The notes below the pieces were generated by a model. That model was not told where the DNA came from. It was given only the letters and a program-made list of their open reading frames with translations, and ran no database searches. A DNA stretch of 5,940 nt from Thermoplasmata archaeon (GTDB lineage Archaea; Thermoplasmatota; Thermoplasmata; Lutacidiplasmatales; UBA184): positions 1 through 5,940 of the forward strand of contig JASHUS010000095.1 in assembly GCA_030039865.1 (NCBI GenBank), read 5' to 3'. Below are positions 1 to 5,916 of this stretch, one piece after another. The number at the start of each line of letters is the position of its first letter. Position 1 is the first letter of the stretch. A program made the position numbers and the translations under genes.

Positions 1-191
1 TCGATCCCGATGTGTGCGTCCTCTGCGGACTGTGCACGGGGGTCTGCCCTCCGAACGCGATGGAGCTCACGCGAACGGAACTTCGCATCCTGCCCAACTG
101 CACCGAGTGCGGCTGGTGCGTTCCGTACTGCCCGGTCGGGGCGATCTCGGGTGGGAAGGTCGTGCGTCCGCGTCTCCGGCGACCGGATTGA
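1..191 (+). CDS. 2[4Fe-4S] ferredoxin-type protein, C-terminal part (5' end outside window)
   Basis: The frame is open from base 3 and ends at TGA 189-191, giving 62 visible residues. Two classical cluster-binding motifs are present: CVLCGLCTGVCP (visible residues 5-16) and CTECGWCVPYCP (33-44). Each is C-x2-C-x2-C-x3-C-P, so the eight cysteines can hold two [4Fe-4S] clusters. The spacing, with a short loop between the halves, is that of bacterial-type ferredoxins. By family knowledge it is a cytoplasmic electron carrier or an electron-transfer domain. After the second motif only about 18 residues remain, with a basic end (KVVRPRLRRP). The start lies upstream of the window, so I cannot tell a stand-alone ferredoxin from the C-terminal domain of a larger iron-sulfur protein. 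It converges on the small minus-strand gene, with 31 bases between the stops and no clear terminator. The partner enzyme is unknown. Confidence 0.88.
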   Translation, partial: DPDVCVLCGLCTGVCPPNAMELTRTELRILPNCTECGWCVPYCPVGAISGGKVVRPRLRRPD

Positions 192-222
192 TCCGCCCGC
201 CCTCGGGGAGAGCTCGCGAGCC

Positions 223-342
223 CTAGGAGCGCTCGGGTCGCCCGTGGATCGGACACGGGTGCTTGAGGCGGCAGAGCCGGCACTTCTCCCGGGGAACGGG
301 CGGGATTGGCTTCTGCATCCGGCCGTACTTGCGCCGGGGCAT
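223..342 (-). CDS. Small putative zinc-binding protein, 39 residues
   Basis: This short frame runs from ATG 342-340 to TAG 225-223. The N-terminal half is basic and proline-containing (MPRRKYGRMQ, then KPIPPVPRE). The C-terminal half reads KCRLCRLKHPCPIHGRP. Cys21, Cys24, Cys30 and His33 form a C-x2-C-x5-C-x2-H set able to hold one zinc ion, and His28 is a spare ligand. The frame continues open upstream to another ATG at 492-490. I prefer 342 because the upstream stretch is low-complexity Arg/Gly/Pro translation that runs into the oppositely oriented reductase gene. A GGTG at 354-351, eight bases before the ATG, could be a Shine-Dalgarno element. I do not recognise the family. The motif loosely recalls the cysteine cluster at the start of archaeal Nre repair proteins and other small zinc ribbons, but I cannot assign it. 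RNA or DNA binding would suit the charge and is inference only. A chance frame in GC-rich DNA remains possible, though a complete zinc motif makes that less likely. Confidence 0.55.
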   Translation of the reverse strand: MPRRKYGRMQKPIPPVPREKCRLCRLKHPCPIHGRPERS

Positions 343-350
343 CGCGAGCG

Positions 351-377
351 CACCCGCAGGCCCGCCCCCCTTTTCAG
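351..377 (-). promoter_or_regulatory. Weak candidate promoter / ribosome binding site for the small zinc protein
   Basis: Read on the minus strand, CTGAAAA at 377-371 is the only AT-rich patch near the ATG at 342. Its centre lies about 32 bases upstream, which would give a leader of a few bases. GGTG at 354-351, spaced eight bases from the ATG, could pair with the 3' end of 16S rRNA. The two readings compete: a start near base 348 would leave the GGTG outside the mRNA. Confidence 0.25.
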
Positions 378-418
378 GGTGGCGAGGTCGAGAAGCCCCG
401 AGGGCGACTGGGGCCCGC

Positions 419-425
419 TTTAGTA
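419..425 (+). promoter_or_regulatory. TATA-like element for a leaderless aldo/keto reductase mRNA
   Basis: TTTAGTA stands out in a GC-rich stretch. Its centre (422) is 25 bases before the ATG at 447. That is the usual distance from an archaeal TATA box to the transcription start, so the mRNA would begin at or next to the start codon. No Shine-Dalgarno sequence is visible before 447, which fits leaderless translation. The transcription start is inferred, not observed. Confidence 0.42.
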
Positions 426-446
426 CGAACTCGCCCCGGCGGACCG

Positions 447-1553
447 ATGCCCCGGCTGGCCGGCGCCGCCACTGCACGCGGGACGGCGGCATTTCGCGAT
501 CACGCGGTCCGGGATCGCAAACTCCCCGCCGTTCACTTCCGCGAGGGGCCCGGGCGGCTCTCCCTCTCGTCGCTCGGGCTCGGGACGTACATCGGGCCGC
601 CCGACGGGCCCACGGACCTCGCCGTCGAGCAAGCGGTGATGATCTGCCTCACGTCGGGCCGGATCAACGTGATCGATACCGCGATCAACTATCGTCACCA
701 GCGGGCGGAGCGCAGCGTGGGGCGGGCGCTCGCCCGGGTCGTCGCCGCCGGGGACGTCGATCGATCGGCCGTCTTTCTCGCGTCGAAGAATGGCTACCTC
801 GCCCCGGACGCGGAGTCGAAGATTCCCCCGAGCCGGTGGGTCCAGTCCGAGCTGATCGATCCGGGGATCCTTGATCCGGCCGACATCGTCGACGGCTGCC
901 ACGCGATGAGCCCATCGTACCTCACGGATCAGTTCGAGCGGACTCGCTCGAACCTGGGCGTCGAGACCGTGGATCTGCTCTACCTGCACAACGCCGCCGA
1001 TGCGCAACTGCCGGTGGTCGGGCGCCCGACGTTCCTCGACCGGCTCGAGGAGGCGTTCCGCCTCTACGAGGGCCTTCGCGCGCGGGGTCAGCTGGGGCAC
1101 TACGGGCTGGCGACCTGGGACTGTCTGCGACAGCCGCCGGCATCGCCCGAGTACCTCGATCTCGAGTCGGCCGTGCGGATCGCCCGGAAGGTCGGCGGCG
1201 AGGACCACGGCTTCCGATTCGTCCAGTTCCCGTTCAGCCTCGCGATGCCCGAAGCGGCCCAGATCCGCAACCAACCGGCGGGCGGTGAACGACGGACCCT
1301 GTTCGAGGCCGCGGTCCGATTGGGGCTCGGCTGCTTCACCAGCGTGCCCCTCGTCCAAGGACAGCTCGCCCGCTCCGGCCCGAAGCGCGCGGGGCTCACC
1401 GCCGCGCAGACCGCGATCCAGTTCGCGCGCTCCGTCCCCGGGACGATCGCCCCGCTGATCGGGCAGAAGCGGGCCGAACACCTGAGCGAGAACCTCGAGC
1501 TCGCGGGGCGAGCTCCCTGGACCGAGGAAGAGTTCGAGTCGGTCCTGGCCTAG
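447..1553 (+). CDS. Aldo/keto reductase family oxidoreductase, 368 residues
   Basis: This is a probable NAD(P)H-dependent cytoplasmic oxidoreductase of the AKR TIM-barrel superfamily; the substrate cannot be read from the sequence. The catalytic tetrad is complete: Asp77 and Tyr82 in VIDTAINYR, Lys114 in LASKNGY, and His181 in LLYLHNA. SLGLGTYIG (42-50) is the typical first strand and turn. The C-terminal PGTIAPLIGQ...HLSENLEL (331-352) matches the cofactor-phosphate-binding end of the family. The protein is longer than the usual 280-330 residues. The excess includes a leader before the barrel and an insert after Lys114 (SRWVQSELIDPGILDPADIV). I recall bacterial and archaeal homologues with the same HFRE...LSSLGLGTY opening, which supports the ATG at 447 over an in-frame ATG at 306. 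The TATA-like element 25 bases upstream supports it too. The gene is divergent from the small zinc protein and convergent with rad50. Its TAG stop (1551-1553) lies in the CTAG shared with the rad50 stop. No link to DNA repair is evident. Confidence 0.9.
   Translation: MPRLAGAATARGTAAFRDHAVRDRKLPAVHFREGPGRLSLSSLGLGTYIGPPDGPTDLAVEQAVMICLTSGRINVIDTAINYRHQRAERSVGRALARVVAAGDVDRSAVFLASKNGYLAPDAESKIPPSRWVQSELIDPGILDPADIVDGCHAMSPSYLTDQFERTRSNLGVETVDLLYLHNAADAQLPVVGRPTFLDRLEEAFRLYEGLRARGQLGHYGLATWDCLRQPPASPEYLDLESAVRIARKVGGEDHGFRFVQFPFSLAMPEAAQIRNQPAGGERRTLFEAAVRLGLGCFTSVPLVQGQLARSGPKRAGLTAAQTAIQFARSVPGTIAPLIGQKRAEHLSENLELAGRAPWTEEEFESVLA
1550..1553. other. CTAG palindrome serving as both convergent stop codons
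   Basis: The bases CTAG provide TAG (1551-1553) to the reductase on the plus strand and TAG (1552-1550) to rad50 on the minus strand. The two coding regions therefore meet with no intergenic DNA and overlap by four bases. No T-run or hairpin is visible beside this point on either strand, so each transcript must run into the antisense of its neighbour before it ends. Confidence 0.93.
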
Positions 1554-4174
1554 GTCGGCCGGCGTCGACCGGGCTTGCCGGGGGCGCGCGCCGCGAGGGA
1601 GGCCGGTGGGGCCGGACCGGTCGTCGGTGCGTCGGCGGGCGAACCCTCGGCCCCGCGGACGGTGGACCGACCGTCGCGCTTCTCGACCCGAACGACCCGA
1701 TCGGCGATCGCCGCCAATTCGCCCTCATGCGAGACGATCACGACCTGCGGGAGCGCGATCTCCTCGAGCAGCTCGCCCATCCGGACGACCTGCTCGGGCG
1801 AGAACCCGTCGGTCGGCTCATCGAGGAGGATCGTCTCGAGGTGGAGGCCTCCCAGGGTGCGGACGACGTGGGCGAGCGCGAGCCGGAACGCGAGCGCGAG
1901 GCTCGTCCGTTCGCCACCGCTCAACGCCTCCGCGGGAGTCCACTCTCCCTCGATCGTGACGGCCGGGGTGAAGGCGACGTCGGTCCGCGCGAGCAGGGAC
2001 GGATCGTCGACGAGCGAGGAGAAGTACCGAGCGAAGCGGCGCTCGAAGGCGTCCTGGGCGTGCGCGAGCAGCTGCTGTTCCATCGCCAGCACCGCGGTCC
2101 GGAACGGACCGCTGATCCAGGCGGCCTTGCCCGCGAGATCGTCCGCTTCGCGCAGGCGCTCGGTGCGCTCGGTCCGGCCCCGGACCGCCTCCGCGATCCG
2201 ACGGGCCGCCTCGTCGAGACGAGTGTCGACGCGGACGAGCAACTGGCGTTCGTTCGCGAGGTCGGACTCGGCGGTCGCGAGGATCCGGTCCGCCTCGGAG
2301 AGGGCGCGGAGCCGTGCGTCGGCCGCGCCGAGGGCCTGCTCGAGCTCGACGATCCCGAGCCGCCGCTCCTCCCATCGCGCGAAGACGATCACGCGCTCCC
2401 GATCCCGCCGCTGGATCTCGGCCACGATCTCCGCGCCGGCGGCCTCCGCCGCCCGCAGCCGCTCGGCCGCGTGGACCGCCCCGTCGAAGGCGGCGGTGAG
2501 GTCGGAAAGGCGACGTTCGGCCTCGTCCATTGCTCGGCGCGCCACCGGCTCGGCCGCTTCCGCTCCGGCGAGCGATCGCACGCGCTCCCGGGTCCGGATC
2601 GCCCCCGCCTCGGCCTTCGCGAGCGAATCGCCCGCGCTCCGCTCGTCGGATTCGGCCGCGGAAACCGCGGCGTCCGCCATCGCGCGTCGCTTCTCGACCT
2701 CCGTCCAACGCTCGTGGGCCCGCTCGAAGCGTTCGCGCGCCCGTCGGGCCTCCTCGAGCGCCGCGCGCTCCCCGGCCCGGAGCCGGTCCGACTCTTCGCG
2801 CGTCTCGAGCGCGCCTTGCGCCTCCAACCGGTGGGACTCAAAGTCGGCGGCGCGAACCGCCTGACCGCACTGCGGGCAGACCCCGGCCGCCAGCAGCTCA
2901 TCGAGCTCGGCGAGCGAGCGCTGGGCCAGCGCAAGGTCACGCTGCGCTCGCGTCTCCGCGCTGCGCGCCGCGGTGAGAAGCTCGTCAAGTTCGGCGAGCG
3001 AGGACGGGGTGGGGGGGCGCGGCTCCCGGACCGGGCCGTCCGCGTGGACCGCGTCGCGCTGCTCCCGGCAGCGCGCGGTCTCCGCGCCGGCGCGCGCCAG
3101 GGAACGGCGAGCCTCCTCGAGACGTTCCTCGGCGGCCGCCGCGTCGGCGGTGGCCTCCGCGAGCTCGCGCAGCGGCCGCTCGAGGTCGTCGAGTCGCGAG
3201 CGGGCGAAGTCGCGCTCCGCGACGGCGGCCGTTCGCGCGCCGCGGAGGGCATCGAGATTGGGAACGTCGCGGCGGGCGGTTTCCGCCTCGGTTCGACGGC
3301 GCTCGGCCTCTGCGCGTCGGTCGTTGAGGGTCCGATCGGCCTCTCGCAGCGCGACCTCGTCCGCGTGGTCCTCGCGCCGGAGGCTCTCGAGCAGCGCCCG
3401 ACGGCCCTCCAGTTCCCGGACCACCGACTCGGCGTCGGCCCGTGCGGTGCGCGCCTCGGCGACGGACCGTTCCCGGGTCGCGATCGTCTCGGTGAGTCGG
3501 CTCCGATCCCCGTGGAGTCGATCGGCTTCGGCCGTCCATTCGGCGTGGTCGCGATCGTGGTGTTGCAGCCGATCCGCTTCGCCCCGGACGGCCTGGGCGC
3601 TCCGGCGGAGATCGGCCGCGAGCTCCTGGGCGTTGTCGGCCGCGGTCCGGTAGCGCTCGACCCCGAGCGCCTTGCGCACCGTCTCGAGCCGCTCTTGCGG
3701 CCGGGCGGCCAGGATGTCCCGCATCCGTTCCTGGGGAACGTAGACCGCCCACCGCCAGAGATCCGAGTGGGCGTGGGGGTTCGGGTTGTCCGGGAACCCC
3801 AGGAGCTCGATGACGCGCTGACGGAGCTCGGTGGCCGAGTATGCGGTCTCGGCCCCGTCGACCGCGAACGACGTGCGTTCGGGCTCGAACGACTCTCGGC
3901 CGCGACGGTGGACGCGCCGGAACCGCCGGCGGATCCGATAGACGTGGCCATCCCCTTCGAACTCGACCTCGACCTCGGCGTGAGGCGCTCCGTGACGGAC
4001 GAGGTAGGCCGCGTCGACCTCGGCGGCCCCGAAGAGCGCCATCTCGATCGCGTAGAGGAGGCTCGTCTTCCCGGCCCCGACGTCGCCCGCGATCAGGGTC
4101 GTGCCCGGCGGGAACGAGACCTCCCCGGCTTCGTACGACCGGATGTGGCGGACGCGTACCCGCCGTAGCTGCAT
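1550..4174 (-). CDS. rad50: Rad50, ABC-type ATPase of the Mre11-Rad50 DNA repair complex
   Basis: This is an 874-residue ATPase, close to archaeal Rad50 at about 880. Together with Mre11 it binds, tethers and opens DNA ends for processing. Motifs in order: Walker A GDVGAGKTS (30-38, Lys36); Q-loop VPQER (Gln148); a long Arg/Glu/Ala-rich coiled coil of about 165-425; the zinc hook CPQC (Cys433, Cys436); the returning coil of about 440-690; signature LSGGER (751-756); Walker B TILLDEP (Asp785, Glu786); and H-loop VIVSHEGE (His816). The hook lies midway, as expected for arms that pair at a shared zinc. The D-loop reads EPTDGFSPEQ, with Ser792 where I expect the conserved Asp. The last 33 residues or so form a Pro/Ala-rich basic tail ending GKPGRRRPT. 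The ATG at 4174 is chosen because MQLRRVRVRHIRSY begins directly with the first family strand. GGGGAG (4194-4189) lies 14 bases upstream. A GTG at 4189-4187, overlapping the mre11 stop, would add five residues. The frame is also open upstream to 5404, but that part is the antisense-like shadow of mre11. The gene probably depends on the upstream operon promoter. Confidence 0.97.
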   Translation of the reverse strand: MQLRRVRVRHIRSYEAGEVSFPPGTTLIAGDVGAGKTSLLYAIEMALFGAAEVDAAYLVRHGAPHAEVEVEFEGDGHVYRIRRRFRRVHRRGRESFEPERTSFAVDGAETAYSATELRQRVIELLGFPDNPNPHAHSDLWRWAVYVPQERMRDILAARPQERLETVRKALGVERYRTAADNAQELAADLRRSAQAVRGEADRLQHHDRDHAEWTAEADRLHGDRSRLTETIATRERSVAEARTARADAESVVRELEGRRALLESLRREDHADEVALREADRTLNDRRAEAERRRTEAETARRDVPNLDALRGARTAAVAERDFARSRLDDLERPLRELAEATADAAAAEERLEEARRSLARAGAETARCREQRDAVHADGPVREPRPPTPSSLAELDELLTAARSAETRAQRDLALAQRSLAELDELLAAGVCPQCGQAVRAADFESHRLEAQGALETREESDRLRAGERAALEEARRARERFERAHERWTEVEKRRAMADAAVSAAESDERSAGDSLAKAEAGAIRTRERVRSLAGAEAAEPVARRAMDEAERRLSDLTAAFDGAVHAAERLRAAEAAGAEIVAEIQRRDRERVIVFARWEERRLGIVELEQALGAADARLRALSEADRILATAESDLANERQLLVRVDTRLDEAARRIAEAVRGRTERTERLREADDLAGKAAWISGPFRTAVLAMEQQLLAHAQDAFERRFARYFSSLVDDPSLLARTDVAFTPAVTIEGEWTPAEALSGGERTSLALAFRLALAHVVRTLGGLHLETILLDEPTDGFSPEQVVRMGELLEEIALPQVVIVSHEGELAAIADRVVRVEKRDGRSTVRGAEGSPADAPTTGPAPPASLAARAPGKPGRRRPT
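2891..3001 (-). repeat. Internal near-repeat in the Rad50 coil next to the zinc hook
   Basis: The nine-residue segment SLAELDELL occurs at Rad50 residues 392-400 (bases 3001-2975) and again at 420-428 (2917-2891), just before the hook cysteines at 433 and 436. The copies start 28 residues apart, which is four heptads. Over a 24-base core (2895-2918 and 2979-3002) they differ at three bases, all synonymous. This may be a small tandem duplication in the coil, or convergence on a favourable heptad pattern. Confidence 0.6.
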
Positions 4175-4185
4175 GGCGGTCGCGC

Positions 4186-5457
4186 TCACTCCCCGCCGCG
4201 AACTTCGAGGACGCGTCGCGCGGCGGCGACGCGGGCGCTGGCGTAGTCCTGGCGGGACTCCCCCTCGCTCGACGGGAGCCCGAGCTCGTGCAGGAGCTCC
4301 CGGACCTTGCGGGCCCCGTCCGCCCCGGGTGGCCACGGCCGGCCCGGTTCCTCGTCCGCGAGCAGGCGGTCGATCGCGGCCGCCTCGACGTCCCCCTCGG
4401 TGGACTCGACCCGCTCCGAACGGGCGGGGACGAGGTCGCGGACGTCCCAGTGGATCGACCCGGCACGGGGCCCGATCGAACGGGCGACCTCCGGGAGCGC
4501 GAGGCCCGCCGCCCCGCCCTCGGCGAGCTCGCCGTGGACCCGCGGGAAGACGAGCGTGCCGGGCGTCGCCGCGCGCTCGAGCTGGACTCGGAGCTCCGAG
4601 CGAGCCTCCTCGGACGTCTTCCCCGAGACGTCGATGTCGACGAGGCGGACCGCGTCGCGCGGCGCGGTATCGACGAACTCGGCCCGGGGGACTCCACCGG
4701 ATACTTCGACGATCACGACCCCCTGGTGGGTCCGTCCCGCGACACCGTTCTCGAGGTCGGTACGGCTGGTGCCGAAGACCGCCCCGGGATTGATGAGGAG
4801 ACCGCCCCCGGGACCCTCGCCTTCGTACGTGGAGTGGATGTGCCCGCCCGCGTAGTAGTCGCAGCCGGCGGGGAGGTCGTCGACGCGGATCCCGTGGATG
4901 TGGGCCCGCAGCGAAGTCGGCAGGTACTCTTCGACGGCCGCGTGGAACTGAAAGATCTTGAACCCCGGCTCGAGACGGAACGCCTCGGCGTCGACGGCGC
5001 GGAAGTAGTCCCGGTCGAGACCGTGCGTGCGGCCCGAGATGCCGGCGATCCGCGCCCCAGTGGGTTCGTCCAGGAGGAACGGCAGCGTCCAGCGGGTCCC
5101 CTCGGCCCGGACCGCCTCGGGGGCGACCTTGAGGAAGACGCCGGTCTCGGCGAGGACGTCCAGCCAGCTCGTCCGGTGCGCCACGTAGTCGTGCGAACCG
5201 TAGATCACGTAGATCCGTCGGCCGTGGTCGACGAGCCGTCGGAGGGCGGCGGCGACGGGGGCCACCTCGGCGGGGTCGGGCACGGGCGTGTGGAAGAGGT
5301 CGCCCGAGATCAGCAGGAACTCGGCGCCGCGGGACTCCACGACGTCCAGCGCGGTGAGGAGGCTGGTCCGCAGCGCCGAGCGCACGGCCGGGTCCCGCGG
5401 CCACGCCCCCACGTGCGCGTCGGCGAGGTGGGCGAAGACGAAGTGGTCGGCCGGCAT
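4186..5457 (-). CDS. mre11: Mre11, nuclease of the Mre11-Rad50 DNA repair complex
   Basis: This is a Mn-dependent calcineurin-like phosphoesterase with ssDNA endonuclease and 3'-5' exonuclease activity in characterised family members. Its 423 residues match the roughly 430 of archaeal Mre11. The five phosphoesterase motifs are in order: I, LADAHVG (Asp13, His15); II, SGDLFH (Asp53); III, YGSHDY (Ser88, His89); IV, FQFHAAVEEY (His172); V, GGHIHSTYEG (His206, His208). The family's usual motif III is GNHD, so the Asn metal ligand is Ser here, while the catalytic His89 is kept. Residues of about 245-340 fit the capping domain. The C-terminal 45 or so, rich in Leu, Arg and Ala (KVRELLHELG...), could be the Rad50-binding helices. 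The ATG at 5457 leaves 12 residues before motif I, as is typical. Upstream, GTGAT at the end of the preceding gene is 12 bases away and could act as a ribosome site, suggesting translational coupling. The stop lies 11 bases before the rad50 ATG, so the two subunits are almost certainly co-transcribed. Confidence 0.96.
   Translation of the reverse strand: MPADHFVFAHLADAHVGAWPRDPAVRSALRTSLLTALDVVESRGAEFLLISGDLFHTPVPDPAEVAPVAAALRRLVDHGRRIYVIYGSHDYVAHRTSWLDVLAETGVFLKVAPEAVRAEGTRWTLPFLLDEPTGARIAGISGRTHGLDRDYFRAVDAEAFRLEPGFKIFQFHAAVEEYLPTSLRAHIHGIRVDDLPAGCDYYAGGHIHSTYEGEGPGGGLLINPGAVFGTSRTDLENGVAGRTHQGVVIVEVSGGVPRAEFVDTAPRDAVRLVDIDVSGKTSEEARSELRVQLERAATPGTLVFPRVHGELAEGGAAGLALPEVARSIGPRAGSIHWDVRDLVPARSERVESTEGDVEAAAIDRLLADEEPGRPWPPGADGARKVRELLHELGLPSSEGESRQDYASARVAAARRVLEVRGGE
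4189..4194 (-). promoter_or_regulatory. Candidate Shine-Dalgarno element for rad50 inside the mre11 end
   Basis: GGGGAG on the minus strand forms the last codons of mre11 before its TGA. It lies 14 bases before the chosen rad50 ATG, which is longer than usual. It directly abuts the alternative GTG, so it cannot serve that start. This favours the ATG and suggests reinitiation by ribosomes finishing mre11. Confidence 0.4.
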
Positions 5458-5470
5458 GCGCCCGTACCCA

Positions 5471-5875
5471 TCACGCGGGCGGGGAGCCGGAGCTCGACTT
5501 CGTGGGCCGGGCCGCCGGACTCGGAGGCGTGGCGTCCTGGATCCGCTTCGACATCGCCGCGAGGAAGCCGGCGCCCGCTCCCATCGCGAGCAGACCCATG
5601 AGGAAGAAGTCGTCGCCGGCGGACGCCATCGCCGGTGGGGGAGGCGCCCGCGGCTTCTCGCCCACGGGAGGTGGAGGGGGCGTGGCCCGCAACATCGCGA
5701 GGCGGGCCGCCTCGCTCTGGCGGAGCATGCCTTGCATGATCCCGAAGAGCTCGGTCGCCTCCTCCATCGTCATCTGGCGATTGTTGAGCCGGCCGACGAG
5801 GTAGACGTAGCGTTGGTTGCGCTGCGCGTCGCCGGGCCCCGCGGACGATCCGCTCGAGCTGGAGTAGCCGGCCAT
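5471..5875 (-). CDS. Hypothetical single-span membrane protein, 134 residues, first gene of the mre11-rad50 operon
   Basis: I do not recognise this protein. In order it shows: a Ser/Gly-rich start (2-15); a probably helical, charged segment (18-63) containing YVYLVGRLNNRQMTMEEA and LFGIMQGMLR; a proline-rich linker (65-81, with PPPPP and PPPP runs); a hydrophobic stretch FFLMGLLAMGAGAGFLAAM (90-108), long enough for one membrane span; and a short polar tail of Ser, Pro and Lys. Lys110 and Arg111 directly follow the span, and Asp88 and Asp89 precede it. By the positive-inside rule the tail would be cytoplasmic, but this is weak evidence. There is no N-terminal signal peptide. It ends 13 bases before mre11 on the same strand, so co-transcription is likely. 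The helical segment with its EEATELF pattern looks like a real folded domain, not a chance translation. A membrane link for the repair complex is possible but is pure inference. No other gene start fits better than the ATG at 5875. Confidence 0.8.
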   Translation of the reverse strand: MAGYSSSSGSSAGPGDAQRNQRYVYLVGRLNNRQMTMEEATELFGIMQGMLRQSEAARLAMLRATPPPPPVGEKPRAPPPPAMASAGDDFFLMGLLAMGAGAGFLAAMSKRIQDATPPSPAARPTKSSSGSPPA

Positions 5876-5904
5876 ACCGATCGGTCCGGGGGAGAACCCG
5901 AGGC

Positions 5905-5916
5905 CTCTTGAAGAAT
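5905..5916 (-). promoter_or_regulatory. Weak candidate promoter of the membrane protein-mre11-rad50 operon
   Basis: On the minus strand GATTCTTCAAGA (5916-5905) is the only AT-rich patch in the 65 bases before the ATG at 5875. Transcription would start about 25 bases downstream, near 5885, leaving a leader of about ten bases. It is a poor TATA match. I see no other element and no gene in 5876-5940. Confidence 0.25.

Noticed and set aside
192..222. Possible terminator between the convergent ferredoxin and zinc-protein genes
   Set aside because: There is a short palindrome CTCGCGAG at 213-220, but no T-run on either strand. In DNA this GC-rich, short palindromes are expected by chance.
10..423. 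Plus-strand frames through the ferredoxin end and the following gap
   Set aside because: They conflict with the cysteine-motif frame ending at 191 and with the zinc protein, and have Arg/Ser/Pro-rich translations typical of chance frames.
306..446. A 47-residue upstream extension of the reductase to an ATG at 306
   Set aside because: It would cross the small zinc protein and the promoter region. It has no family similarity that I can see, and the TATA-like box at 419-425 points to 447.
343..492. An upstream start (492) for the small zinc protein
   Set aside because: The added 50 residues are low-complexity and overlap the start of the divergent reductase. The ATG at 342 has a better context.
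420..1481. A 353-codon minus-strand frame opposite the aldo/keto reductase
   Set aside because: It is a shadow of a gene with a complete catalytic tetrad, and its translation is Arg/Gly/Pro-rich.
1727..4168. An 813-codon open frame on the plus strand opposite rad50
   Set aside because: It is antisense to a Rad50 with all motifs intact. The GC-rich codons of its Arg/Glu/Ala coil leave few stops on the other strand. The translation shows no domain of its own.
4190..5404. The rad50 frame continuing open far upstream to 5404
   Set aside because: This part overlaps mre11 in another frame and is Arg/Gly/Pro-rich without motifs. Rad50 begins naturally at MQLRRV. No Mre11-Rad50 fusion is indicated.
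3841..5601. A 586-codon plus-strand frame opposite mre11
   Set aside because: It is low-complexity and antisense to a gene with five intact phosphoesterase motifs, with no recognisable domain.
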